NCBI GenBank assembly: GCA_004335835.1
Contig: RWJK01001228.1
Span: 51,521-115,520 of the forward strand
Source of the DNA: Scenedesmus sp. ARA3
Lineage: Eukaryota > Chlorophyta > Chlorophyceae > Sphaeropleales > Scenedesmaceae
DNA: 64,000 nt
Direction: 5' to 3'
A program made the translations under genes and the position numbers. Of the stretch, positions 28,726-40,219 are shown one piece after another (position 1 is the first letter of the stretch; every line of letters begins with the position of its first letter). Under the pieces are notes generated by a model. That model searched no databases and was not told where the DNA came from. It saw only the letters and a list, made by a program, of their open reading frames with translations.

Positions 28726-29781
28726 AAGTTGGGATATCAATCTGTTTGTAAGGCAAAGGTTAGTGGTTAGACTGTGGTGGAAATGATTTGGAAAGTGGCT
28801 GGGCAAGCAGGTGGGGCTGCAGTTGCGGCTGATACGGTTGAAGCATCAGTGAAAATTGCTGCGTGCGCAGAGGGCATGGTACCCGCAACATGACCTGGGA
28901 TGTACGTATGTACAAGTATGACTCAGAAATGGAAGTGCACGATGTGGACACTCTGTATGCTGCTGTCTTTGGGTGTGTTGACATGTGGTGAGTTGACTGG
29001 CACCACCAGAGATGCTGCTGGCAAGCTGCTGCACCAGAAATAGTTATGCTTGCGTGCTTCTGCAGCACGCATAGATGTATGCTGTATGCTTTAGCTCTGG
29101 TTGCATCGTGTTGAGATGCAGGCATGTGCCTGCATAGGGATCAGGACAGGGCAAGGGCGCATGCATCTGCTACTAGCCTGTAGTACAGGCTGCCTAGCCC
29201 ACTGGGCAGTGGCTGTAGCAGTGCCAGCTGGCTGATGCAGATTGCCCAGTATGCCCTTGTTGGTCTTTGACAATTCCTGAGATGCGATGGGTAACTGGGA
29301 TGTGTGCAAATCTTGCTCTTCCTGCGAGCGATCAAGGTGTCCTGCATTGAAAGGGCTAAGATTGGAGCCTCAGGGCTCCTCCTGGCAGGCCTGCCTGTGT
29401 CATGGCGCTACGTGGCTGCGATTCGTGGTTTATATTACAATTATAATGTCCTGAAGGATGTATTGGTTGGTGTGAGGCGGCAGACAGGAGGCTTTTGAAC
29501 CGAAGGCTAAAACGGGACGGTACGCGGCCCGCGTTCTGATGTGCTGGGCAGCGGACTGTGCTCAGGTTGTTGTGCTGTTGTGCAAGTCATGGTTTTGCAA
29601 CAAATTATTGTACCTTTCTGCATGTCACATCGCTACCGCCATGCACCTTTAGCCATACACAACTGTGTTTCGCGCGATACAGAATCAGCAACCTCCGCAA
29701 CACAGAGCAGTTGAAAGAACGTTTTGCAAAAGCATTTCATACAAACGCACCCACTTTTCACATCGGATAGATTGATTGACC
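28726..29781. other. Intergenic between BDH and the GH16-like gene
   Basis: No supported gene. Open frames here lack family features. The region holds the BDH 3' UTR and the promoter side of the next gene. Confidence 0.5.
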
Positions 29782-30148
29782 ATGCGCTGCATCCTCCTGC
29801 TGTGCCTGCTGGGGCTGGTGGCAGCACGGGCCAACAAAGCCCCTCCTAGCTGCCATCGCGACTCGAACCCGTTCACTACAGTCACCCCGGTGTGGTCTAG
29901 CCGGCCCCTGGACCCAAGGGGCAAGCTGAGGGATTGGGCCTATGATGGCATCACACCAAGGTTCACCCAGGCGATCAGGACTCATGGCAATGACATGAGC
30001 GTGCCTATCCATGGCCGCGGCAGCGAGAACCCCTTGAAGATGGTGAGTGCATCAACTGTGGATACTTGAGGGGCATCAGCAGCAGCAGCAGCAGTGCCAT
30101 CAACAGAGATTCTGCAGCCAGTTGCTGGTGGTGTCAGCATGCAACTGC

Positions 30149-30232
<84 letters not shown>

Positions 30233-31777
30233 GCTGCCCACTGCATCACCTGCCTGCCTCTTCCGCCTCCTGCAGGACCCGTTTGGTGCCGGCATGCGCA
30301 TCTCCACGCGCTACGCATACCTGGGCGGCAAGGTGTGCGCCTGGCTGACCATCCCGGAGCCCACCAGCGGCACCATCTTTGGCATGTACCTCATTGACGT
30401 GCACCCCAAGGGTGAGAGCATGCTTGGTGGCGCTGAGCTCATGTGTATCCTCAGTGTTGAGCTGCTTGTATGAATACGTACGTCCGAGGCACACAGCGGC
30501 ATGTCCCTCATCGACGTGCACCCCAAGGGTGAGAGGTTGCGCGGCGGTGCTGTGCACAGGCTCAGCAGCAGCATGATGACGTGCAGATACAGGCCTCTTG
30601 TATTGCTGTAAAAGGATTAATTTGTACGGCTGGTGTACTTTGTTTGTTGCCATGAAAACTGTGCTCATGTAGCAGCTGGCAAATGTTTGATCACACATTA
30701 GTCGCCTGCAGATTCCCTGAGCTCACCTGCGGACATGGCTCTCACTCGCCGCTGCTGCTGCTGCTGCTGCTGCTGCTGCCGCAGGCTCCGAGCGCACCTA
30801 CACAACGTGGCGTGAGGCTGACCTGGAGTGGCTCGGGGTGAAGCCTGACATGGTGCAGACCAGCGTGTTTGAGATGGGGCGGGAGTCGCCCAACGCGCAG
30901 GAGCACAACACTGTTGGGGTGAGGCGGCCACCGGGGTGTAGTTCGGCCTGCTACTGATGACAATGATGATGCTGATAGTAACAATGCCACATCAGCCATG
31001 GCATGATCCGGATAGACACATTGCGTATGGAGCTCCAGCATCAATTCACAGGCGCTGTCGGGACACGCCTGGGCGCGACACTGATGTCAACATCTTGCTT
31101 GCACGCTGCTGCCGTTGCCGTTGCTGCTGCTGCTGCTGCTGCTGCTGCAGCTGCTAAATGGTGCCACGCAGAAGGACCCCATCCGCTACTGCATCGAGTG
31201 GGACCTGGGTGTGCCGGCTGCCCAGAAGTTTGTGCGCTTCACCGCCAAGTCTGTGAGCCACCCGGATTGGGTGGTGCTGCGTGAGTGGAAGCCGAGCAGC
31301 CCTGAGGTGGCCGCCTACTGGGATGAGCCCCTGAGGGCCATCATCACCTTCTGGTGAGAGCACTGATCGTGGCATGTGTGTGCATGAGTCGCATGGGTCA
31401 GCTATGGCTATTCAACCTGTCTTGCTGCTGCGTGATGTTGTGTGCCAGCGTTCTGGTGGTTGGTGGTTAATGGTGCATGTCATTGGTCCGTGTGACTCGC
31501 GTAGGCAGCCAACCTTCAATGCATGGCGTGCATATTGCCCTATTCCTGCCACTGCACTGTGCAGTTGGCCAAGTGCCAGGGGCTTGGTCCCACTGACACT
31601 GCCCTGTTCCCTGCTTGTCCCAACCGCAGGAGTAACAACCACATCACGGGCTGGTCAGGGCCCTACAACATCCCTGCCGGCAAGGTGCTGTGGGCGCACC
31701 TGAAAGACGTCACTTTCAGGCCCAAGGGGCCCGCTTTCTGCCCAAAGCCAGATCATGACCTGCAACCCGCAACATAG
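29782..31777 (+). CDS. Secreted GH16-like (concanavalin-type) glycoside hydrolase
   Basis: Probably acts on wall or extracellular beta-glucans (inferred from fold). Exons are 29782-30042, 30276-30411, 30785-30918, 31151-31353 and 31630-31777, closing at 293 residues. Residues 1-17 are a signal peptide (MRCILLLCLLGLVAARA). Family-like features are RISTRYAYLGGKVCAWLTI, SGTIFGMYLIDVH, then READLEWLGV with an intact E-x-D-x-E catalytic pattern (Glu143, Asp145, Glu147), QTSVFEMG, RYCIEWDLGV and IITFWSNNHITGWSG. The acceptor of exon 4 could also be 21 bases later (31172), in the same phase. Family assignment rests on motif order; a related lectin-like fold without activity is the alternative. The start at 29782 is the first ATG. 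Confidence 0.65.
30151..30231 (+). repeat. CAG tract in intron 1 of the GH16-like gene
   Basis: Two CAG runs separated by one CAC, intronic, between donor 30043 and acceptor 30275. Unlike most intron tracts it is CAG, not CTG, on the sense strand. Confidence 0.9.
30498..30540 (+). repeat. Truncated copy of the GH16-like exon 2 end with donor
   Basis: GMSLIDVHPK followed by GGTGAGAGG matches the end of exon 30276-30411 (GMYLIDVHPK). It lies downstream of the parent. Confidence 0.9.
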
Positions 31778-33958
31778 GTTGCAGGCATATATGCTATCCA
31801 GCGGTGCTGCAGCTGCGCCGCAGCTGCAACACAGTGTTACACAGTGTTGCGGCTGGCTGGCAGCAGCAGGGGCCCAGCCTGGCGTGCTGCGTGCTGTGCT
31901 GCCGTGTTTGCCGTGACAGATACAGCAGCGCTGCCGGGGCGCAGCTCCAGTAGTTGTACATGGTGGCGTTATTTTTGACCAGCTCTTTGACTAGGGGTTG
32001 CCAGGCAGCACGTGCACAAGGTGTGTAGCTTGTAGTTGTTGTAGCTGCTGCTGCTGCTGCCGACATAGCACAGCAGCTTTGTGGCTGGCTGGCATCATAC
32101 TTGTGTGCGTGGTGCATGCGTGTGCAGTTGAGAACTTTAGCCCCATGCGTTGTTGTATTCACATATGCCACCAAATGTATGCTTTGTTGACCAGGCTGTG
32201 AGAGATGCTTGGCTTCCAGAGGCACAGTAGTGTAGTGGGCTACGCTCTGGCATGTCAACTTGAATGATGCGGTGTAGCATCGTTTTGGTTATGTTGCGAT
32301 TTCAAAAGCCTGATTGAGTGGCTGCTGTGTGAGCTGTGTGGTGCTCATCACCCTGCGCTGCATGCAGCCCGTTTTGTTTGTACTAACAGTACACGACGTG
32401 CCACAGCGGGTGGCCCTTGTGCATGCACACGACAGCAGCTGCCTCCTGTGTCGGCTGCTGCTGTTGCCTTGTGGAATATGTGTCGCCAGTTTGAAATCAA
32501 ACAGCTTGTAGTATGCAGTACAAGCAATGTCTCAGTTTCGACCCTTGCACACATGACAAGCCAAGCGAATGCGCATGGCTCCACGTACTCATGCATGCTT
32601 CAGTTTGCAGTGTCACTCTCTGATGATCTTGCATGCATGCTTTTCTGCACCCCTTCTAGGCATGGCATGTCATTGATTTGCAATGCGATCAGCTGTTCAA
32701 AGTCATCCAATCAGCGACTGCATGGCCAGCAAGCCAGAACTGTAGACAGGGTGCTACTGGGACCTTGACTAGCATCCGTCTGTTGCTGCTGCTGTGACAC
32801 CCGCAGCTGACTAGAACTGCATTCAAGCCTCTCACTGGCAACAGCACTGCTGAACCAGACTATGTGATGGCTTTGGCATATTTATTGCTTCCTGTGCCCA
32901 GGTTACGCGCAAATGTTGTACGTGCGTATCAGACTGTCATGGTACGATTGCCGGGACTCTGGCCTTCAAGGCCCCATTTGGGTGTGACAGCCAGTGCGCG
33001 TGTCCCCCGTCGTACTGTCCTTCGTTGCCGCCACCACCAGCGTTTCTTTGAGCAGTGCTGCTGCGCCAGAGGACTTCACATTTCATACATTTATCCTGCA
33101 ACAGCTGCATTGCACACACTCCGCAGCATTCTGTGCAGCTATGCTCCCCAAAGGCTACCAGCTTCAAGCACTGCTGCAAGGCCTCCAGCAGCAATGCATT
33201 GGCCGTCTCTGCAATACGGCTTCCGTGTCAGCATGTCTGTTGTTGCGCTGCCAGGATTCTGTGCTGTGCGAAGCGCTTTGTGCCTTTCTTGATGTGTCCC
33301 TCATGTTGGGTGCTGCTGTCGCTGGTGGCGCCATTCTGGCTCTTGTCCCGGGCTCGTCACCCTAGTTGAATTACTACGGCGCTGGTCTTTTGCGGTGGGC
33401 TGCCGCACATAGTCAAAGAGTGTGCTGTGCCTGTGGCAGTGCTCAGTATGTTGCTGTGTGCAAGGATACTGTGCAGATTTGTAGTGCATGACTCGTACTG
33501 CAGCAACCGATGGTAGCTGAAGTTGGCGCTGTACATGTACACTCAAATAGTGCAGCACAGCTACCAAGTGTAACGATCAGCAGTTCTGCCACGTTGTTGT
33601 GTGCTTGTGGCCGCTTCCATCCTTTGGGCCTGCTGGCACTAGTTTAGACAGGCAGGTGACGCAGGTCACCCAAGCCAGGTGTTGCAGGTCGACAAGATGA
33701 TAGTGACACAGTTCCTTAAACAAGCATCAAACAAGTTTGAATCCTATAGGACCAAGCCAGAGCAGCTGTTGGGACGTGTCTAAACATCGAGCGCGGCAAA
33801 GGACGTGCGTGGACACATGTCCTGGCTAGTGTAATCGCAGCAACGCTTGCATCACGTGTTCATTGCATCTTGTGGAAAGTTTCAGTCGCTCTTGCTGCTT
33901 AGCTCGCGCGACTTCACCCTCCTTCCCACCCCGCACACGCACACCTTTCACAGCAAGC
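31778..33958. other. 2.2-kb intergenic region without a supported gene
   Basis: Several open frames (for example 32994-33365) show no recognisable motif, consistent splice pattern or family similarity. A CTG run occurs near 32048-32060. Nothing else stands out. Confidence 0.5.
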
Positions 33959-34817
33959 ATGGCAGCTGTTGCGCCTCCTCCAGCACCGGTTCCCCCCGTT
34001 GCTCCTGCTCCAGTCAGTGCAGCCGCGGTATCGACCTCCGTGCAGTCAGCAGCAGCTCAACCTGCCTCAACGCCCAGTGCTCTCTGGCTGGTTGGCTCAA
34101 GGTTGCGTGAATATGCCGCGAGTACCTTCGAGCAGGTACGAACGATTGACTTGCAGCTCTGCAGGCAGCAGCACGGGTCGCAGCAAGCTGACTTCCTCCT
34201 GCTGCTGTTCCTGCTGCTGCTGTACCTGCACCTACAGAGAAAGCCATGGGGGGAGGTGCTGGACCGCAGCTCGTTCAGCAAGCCCAGCAGCTTGCAGGAA
34301 GCAGCAGGCAGGCTGCGCAAGAACGCAGGCTACTTCAAAATCAACTACCTGATTGTCATCATGATGACAGTCGCTGTCACCTTCCTCACGCACCCCAGCA
34401 GCCTACTGGTGCTGGGCTTCCTGGCAGCCTCCTGGGTGTACGTGTTTGCAATCAGGCAGGGGCCGCTGGTCATCAGCGGCAAGGAGCTGAGGTGGGCACA
34501 GCACGGCAGCACCAGCTTTTGTTCGTTTAGTGGCAGCAGCAGCAGCAGCAGCATAAGCAGCACAGCAGAAGCAGAAATTACAAGATGGGGCGCAACTTAT
34601 TGTCGGCAGCATGGACTGCATGTTGAGCTAGCAGTGCACAGAGATGCACGAGAAGCAGCAGCAACTGCGAACGCCTCCAGAGCACACAGCAGGGCGTGCA
34701 CGTTTTGCGAAGGGGTGCCTGGATTTGTGCCTGCCCTGCGGCACTGCTTGATTGACAGGGCACTGGGTTTGAACTGCTATATGCATGCCGCTGCTGCTGC
34801 TCCTGCCGCTGCTGCTG

Positions 34818-34854
<37 letters not shown>

Positions 34855-35830
34855 AGTGAACGTGAGAAGCTGCTGGGCATGTCAGGCATCTCCTTCCTAG
34901 TGGTGTTCGTGCTGACAAGGTGCGCAGGCCTGCGCAGGCCCTGCAAGACTAGGCTTTCCACAGCAGCAGCCGTTGTGTACAGAGGACTGAGAGAGAAGCA
35001 GCTGCAGCTGGTGGCAGCGCAGTCGCGGCGCTAGTCAGCAGCATGCTACAAGCGGCGTCGCCTGTGCCAACAGCAGCAGCTGCTTTCCTGGGCACAACAA
35101 GCTGCCCTCTGCAGGTCTGCCGTTCCTGGCTGAATACCCATGCATGCTGGAAGCCCATTACACCAACGTTTGTTGACTGGTATATGTGCTCTTGGCCGCC
35201 TTGTCATGTGCTGCGCAGCGTGGCCAACGTGCTGTTCAGCGCGCTCACGCTGAGCTGCGTCATCATTGGCCTGCACGGGGCCAGCCGCGTGCCTGACGAC
35301 CTCTTCCTGGACGAGGCAGACGTGAGTGGCTCAAACTGATATTGTGTTCAGCAGCAGCAGCAGCAGGAGTAGAGCTGTGCAGTGCCCGACGACCTCTTCC
35401 TGGACGAGGCAGGCAGGCGTGAGGAGCTGCAACTGATAGTGTGTCTAGCAGCAGCAGCAGCGGCGGCAGCAGAAGCGGCAGCTATCAGTGCCTGGTGACA
35501 TGTGTTTGGACACGACATACTATGCTTGATAGCTGCAGTCTCAATGCACCTTAGCAGACATGTGCACATCGCGCTGCAGCTGCTTCTTGCGGCAGGGCAG
35601 CTGATGCATCATGCAGCAGTGCCGTGTGCTGCCCCTTCTGCTATGCCTCGTCATGGAAACATTCAGCACGAAGCATCGAGCGTGGTGGTGCATAGACACA
35701 TGCTGCCTAGCTGTGTAAAGGTGCTGACGTGTCTGCCTGCTGTTTGTGTCTGCGTGTGCAGTCGAACCAGAGCTTGATGTCCATCCTCACAGGCGGTGGA
35801 GCCAGCACCACTGGGGCCAATGCTGTCTAA
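33959..35830 (+). CDS. PRA1: PRA1 family protein (prenylated Rab acceptor)
   Basis: Endomembrane protein that binds prenylated Rab GTPases and helps vesicle trafficking (family knowledge). Exons are 33959-34135, 34238-34491, 34857-34919, 35219-35321 and 35762-35830, closing at 221 residues. After a Pro/Ala-rich N-terminus come the PRA1 blocks: KPWGEVLDRSSFSKP, LRKNAGYFKINYLIVIM, a first hydrophobic pair (MTVAVTFLTHPSSLLVLGFL, WVYVFAI), then SGISFLVVFVLT and NVLFSALTLSCVIIGLHGA, ending RVPDDLFLDEAD, the near-invariant family signature. A short Ser/Gly/Thr tail completes it. Exons 2 and 3 join through a phase-2 codon (AG|T). A copy of the RVPDDLFLDEA exon end lies in the last intron. Confidence 0.92.
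35380..35417 (+). repeat. Truncated copy of the PRA1 exon 4 end
   Basis: The VPDDLFLDEAG coding stretch repeats the end of exon 35219-35321, downstream of it, followed by a similar CAGCAGCAG run. Confidence 0.88.
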
Positions 35831-36948
35831 TTATCTCAGCATGTAGCAGCAGGCGCAGCAGCTGCAGCACCAGGGCTGTTGCTGAAGCAGGCTGCTCTCT
35901 GCAGCAGCAGCAGCAGCAGCAGCAGCGCTTGGCACGGCAGTTGCTGCAGCGTTGACAGCAGCAGCAGCTGCGCAGCTGTGCAAATGCAGGATGCAGGTGG
36001 AACGGTTGGAAGTGGGAAGGGGCCTGTCGCATCTGCTACTTGCTGCAGCACTTCAGCAGCCAGCAGTTTTGTTTTGTTGCTGCAGGAATGTCTTGCAGGT
36101 CTGTGGGGGTGGCGATGTGTACTGTGTGAGACGAGATGGGTTTGCACTGGCAGCATGGGGCATACGGGGTGTGGCAAGTTTTCCATCTGCGCACTGGCAG
36201 ATGGGCTGTGTTTGTAAATTACTCTTAGAACGAACCAGCAGCGTGTGGGCATGAACTTTCTACAGCGTGTCTTTGCAGCAACGTATGGGTGCACCGGCAT
36301 GAAGCGATGGGTCCGGCACTGCAAACTGTGCTGCAACATATGCCAGTGCTTCGAATTGCGTCCTGCAGGCAAGCATGCACGGCATATTATGTGCGTCAAC
36401 ATTGAGTTTTGTCTGGTAACATGATGTTGGCTGCTAACTGTGCGACAGGAGGGAGATTACGCCTGCAGGGCAAGCCTCAGACCACAGTACCAACTGACAT
36501 TCGTGTTACGTAGCGGGTGTATGTATGGCCAATGCAGCCATGTAGTGCAAGTAAAGCATCCGCGCGAGACCTTCTTAACTCATGCGTCGTGTAACGTGTA
36601 AAGTTTCTCCGCAAACGTCAGACTTTCGGACAGTACCCACCGGCACCTGCAGGTGCACGAAGCCAACTACCGAGGTGCGTTCAGGTAAATTGAAGCCAGA
36701 AGTCACATCTGGACTCTGCCATCAGCGTTTTAGAAGCAATTTGTCTCACACGCACAAGCGTATGGGGAGTGTCGACGGGTTCCGGAAGTGCACGGGCAAG
36801 TTTGCGTGCTGGCTTTCCGCCGCGATCGTCTTGGAACACAAAACTGATGATAACTGTACTTAGTTTAACATTCTTTATTATAACCAAGCTGCGCAGGTGC
36901 TTGTATCTACTCATGACGGTGACGTGTAAGTTGATGGCAGGTTAGGTG

Positions 36949-37108
36949 GTTTCCCCCTATGAGCCTCTCGTTCCCCCTATGAGCCTCTCGTTCCCCCTAT
37001 GAGCCTATGAGCCTCTCGTTCCCCCTATGAGCCTATGAGCCTCTCGTTCCCCCTATGAGCCTCTCGTTCCCCCTATGAGCCTCTCGTTCCCCCTATGAGC
37101 CTCTCGTT
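36949..37108 (+). repeat. 20-bp minisatellite (CCCCCTATGAGCCTCTCGTT)
   Basis: Seven near-identical units in direct tandem. The third and fourth carry an internal 8-bp duplication (CCTATGAG). There are no spacers, so this is a minisatellite, not a CRISPR array. Confidence 0.95.
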
Positions 37109-37122
37109 GGCTCCTGACTGGG

Positions 37123-37171
37123 GTTCCCACTCCTCGTTGAGTGGAGCATGTAATGTAATGTAATGTAATGT
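37123..37171 (+). mobile_element. Retroposon-like 3' end with (TGTAA)n tail, copy 1
   Basis: GTTCCCACTCCTCGTTGAGT followed by GGAGCATGTAATGTAATG repeats; nearly the same 49 bases recur at 63223-63272. Unrelated upstream flanks and a short-repeat tail suggest a 5'-truncated LINE or SINE copy. No coding part remains. Confidence 0.5.
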
Positions 37172-37505
37172 GGTGGTGATGGCCGTACTGCTGCTGCAGC
37201 TGCAGCCAGCAGCAGCTCAGGCAACCGAGACATGGTGGCTGCACCAACATAAGATGATAAATTTAATGACAGTATTCAAGTAGTTGTTCTGTTGGCATGC
37301 TGGGCTAAGTGATGCCTGCCGCACAGCCAATTGACGCATGTCACATGCGCCGCGTAGCAGTGCTACACAAGTCACGCCAGGTGCTACACAACGCCTGCAG
37401 AACTTGCTTTACACTGCTGTATGGCCTGATATCAACTGCTGCACATTTTTCTGTACAATGAGTGACAGCATGCAGCAGTCTGCTTCCTGTCCTGCATCTG
37501 CGCAG

Positions 37506-40219
37506 GCTGCCTGTCGGCCCCGCCCAACCCTGCCAATGGCTCCTTCCCTGGCGCCAGCTACGGCCAGCCGCGCCACAAGTCCCGCCCCAGGGGCTGCAGG
37601 GGCATGCCCAGCGGGGCGTGGTGCCTCGGGCGCTGCAACACAGGCTTCACGTGAGCTGCACGGCTGGTTATGGTTGGTAGGCTGCTGCAGTTGACCATGC
37701 TGCTGCTGCTGCTGCTGCTGTGAGCATTGGCCCGCGCCACAGCTGTCATACTGCTGCTGTCCAGACCCTGCTGTGAACAGCAGCAAGATGGTTGGGGACC
37801 TTCAGGAATCTTGCGGACCAAGGTAGCAAGTCGTATGCTGCCAAGTCGGTGCACGTTTGCACATGTGACGTGTATCTGCTGCTGCAGTGGCATGCCGATG
37901 GTCAAGTGCTGGAAGGGAGCGTGGCAGCCCATCGAAGGAGGCTGCAAGTTCACAACGCCACAGCCGTCGCCATCGCCATCTCCATCGCCACAGCCATCAC
38001 CGCCACCAGGTGCGCTGCTGCACACTGCACTGCATTAACTGCCATGCTCCGTATCCGTTTTGGTGTGGAGCAGAGCTTGTTGGTGCAGCAATCAACCAAC
38101 CCACACTGCGGCAAGGTGTATGGCTGGAACATCAGCTACGTGCAGTGGCAGCTGCAACATGCAACTCATCATCATCTTACCATATAAGCCATAGCAACAT
38201 GCCACTGTGTAGTATACCGCTGTGAACGCTTTAGGGAGGCTAATCCTGCGCCCAACCCTGTACATGTGTGGCTTTTTGGCGTCACAGCGATTCGGCAGAC
38301 ACATCAGATGCAGCAATAGCGCTACACAAAACCAACAGCATGGCTGCCATGGCTGCAGATGCTTACTGCTCACCCCCTTTCCGTGAGTTGCGTGCATGCC
38401 AGCTGTATGGAGATCCTAAACCTCTACCAACTGTAGCCAGTGCTTGCCTGCAACACCGTACATTCCTGCTGCGCTGCGCTGCAGCGCGGCCGTGTGGGTC
38501 TCCTGGAGATGACTACTGCGCAGCGATCCCTGGCGCAATCAACGGCTCGTGCGCGCCTGTGCCTCCCAGCGACTACACGTAAGTTCCACATGTGCTGCCA
38601 GCGGCGTGCCCTGACTGATTGCAATCTGCACACTTACCAAAATGCGCCGCATCAACAGTATGCATGCGCTGCTCATGCATGCTTTGTGTCAGCCTATATG
38701 GCAGAGCGTACAGCTCACAAGCAACACATCTGAGATGGGAGATGCTGCCAGCCATCCGCTGCATACCGCAGCAGCGGCAGCAGCAGCCGCAGCGTCCAGC
38801 GCTACAGCGCCAGCACTGGTGATAAGCATCTGCAGTTGCAGCTAGCAGTCAGCGCAACTGCAACCAGCCGCAATCAGCTGGCCTGCAGCCCCACACAGAA
38901 AACAACCTGCTGCTGCTGGGGACTGACTCCGTCCAACAGCAACTCCCCCTCAGACGTCGCACCATTTGATGCTGCTGCAGGTGCAAGTGTGTGCCGCACT
39001 ACGCATGGAACGCTGAGTCACAGTCCTGCATGGCATCCCTGGGCTTTGCAGTCGGCACGCAGAGGGCCAGAGGGTACCAAGGCAGGGACACACGCTTTTC
39101 TGCAGTCAAGCCAGCCATTCTGATGTGGAACGGCACTCAGTGGGACGCACAAGCCCTCCCTGCAGGCCTGCCAAGCTCATTGAGGTTCACCAGTGTGGCT
39201 TTCACCAGCACCACAACAGCGTATGCGGCGGGATCCGTCCCTGGCACTGGCCCGGGGTATCTGCTGAAGTGGGATGGAGCGGCCTGGTCCATCCAGCAGA
39301 ATGGCAGTAGCCCGCTGCAAATTGGAGTGACCCGTTTGTTGCCAGCAGCCGCAAAGGTGATGAGGTGGTCACACTTGGAAGCTCGCCGGGCTATGCAAGT
39401 AAGCTGATCTCCACCTCTGGGCCCTACAATGCAAGCGGCGGTGCGGCTTGGAAAGCGTGGCCTGTTGCTGCTGACATCTCCAGCCCTGGAGCAGTCACAG
39501 CGCTCATCTACATCCGAGATTTCGATAGCCGTTGCAGCAATTCTTCTCCCATGGCCACCACACAGCACCAGCTGGTGCAGTACAGCCCAGCTGTACATGA
39601 TGTCGGGCTGGGTGATTGCACGTGGATGAACTCTGGAGAGACGCCGTACGCTACCTCTTACACCGCCCTGGCGGGGGGCTGCTGCAACCCTCTGAATGTT
39701 TGGGTGGCAGCAACCCACCCTACGGCACCTGCTTCGATTGGCACATGGTCCTTCTACAATTACGAGGCAACCAGCCAGCCACTTGGCTCTGCCAGCCCGC
39801 CATTCGCTCAGGGCTACGCCTTCAACCATATCAGCGCCAGTGATGGCGTCACTGCCTGGGCGATTGGAGCTGGCCTGCCTGATGCTGTGGGTGTTATTTT
39901 GGGGTTCAACAAGACTGAAAGCTGGGCGGTGGCTTTTGACGGGCGGAAGGTGACGCCAAACCTGCCTCCTCTGCGCTGGTCATACACGCTTGATAAGTTC
40001 AATGCGGTTGCGGTGGGTGATGATGGCGCTGTTGTGTGGTGGAATGGGGCGGCGTGGAAGCCTGCGGAGTCCCTCTCAGGAGGCCTGGGTGTAAGCAGCA
40101 GGTATGACCTGCAGGCGGTGGCGCTGTATGGGCCGTGCACCTCCCCTTGCCCGGGATGTGGCGGCTGTGTTGAGTCTCTTGGCATGGGTGGGGGTGACCC
40201 ATTTTGGGCTGGCCACTAG
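37506..40219 (+). CDS. Sushi/EGF-like surface protein with SP-rich linker (5' end unresolved, apparent frameshift)
   Basis: Likely secreted or wall-associated. Resolved exons are 37506-37650, 37888-38009, 38485-38578 and 38981-40219. The first two form a sushi/CCP-like module (GCLSAPPNPANGSFPG, RCNTGFTG, MVKCWKGAWQPIEGGC) followed by PQPSPSPSPSPQPSPPP, as in algal hydroxyproline-rich proteins. A Cys-rich EGF-like module follows (RPCGSPGDDYC...YTCKCVPHYAW). The large last exon has repeated strand-like blocks (WNGTQWDAQ, LKWDGAAWSIQQ, WWNGAAWKP) that suggest a beta-propeller. The frame breaks at the C run 39331-39333: IGVTR continues one frame over as FVASSRKGDEVVTLG, which one extra C would rejoin; this could be a sequencing error or a real mutation. 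The signal-peptide exon was not found. Confidence 0.72.

Larger units (their letters stand above)
35831..37505. other. Intergenic between PRA1 and the sushi-domain gene
   Basis: No gene could be supported. A 93-codon frame at 36582-36863 has no recognisable features. The region holds a 20-bp minisatellite, a retroposon-like 3' end and probably unidentified 5' exons of the sushi-domain gene. Confidence 0.5.

Noticed and set aside
32994..33365. Hydrophobic open frame before PRA1
   Set aside because: Three overlapping frames look equally random, and no start, family motif or exon chain could be supported.
36582..36863. 93-codon open frame starting with ATG
   Set aside because: No recognisable motif, no splice partners and no targeting sequence; it may be chance in slightly lower-GC sequence.
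36949..37108. Possible CRISPR-like array
   Set aside because: The units are directly adjacent without spacers, and this is eukaryotic nuclear DNA; it is a minisatellite.
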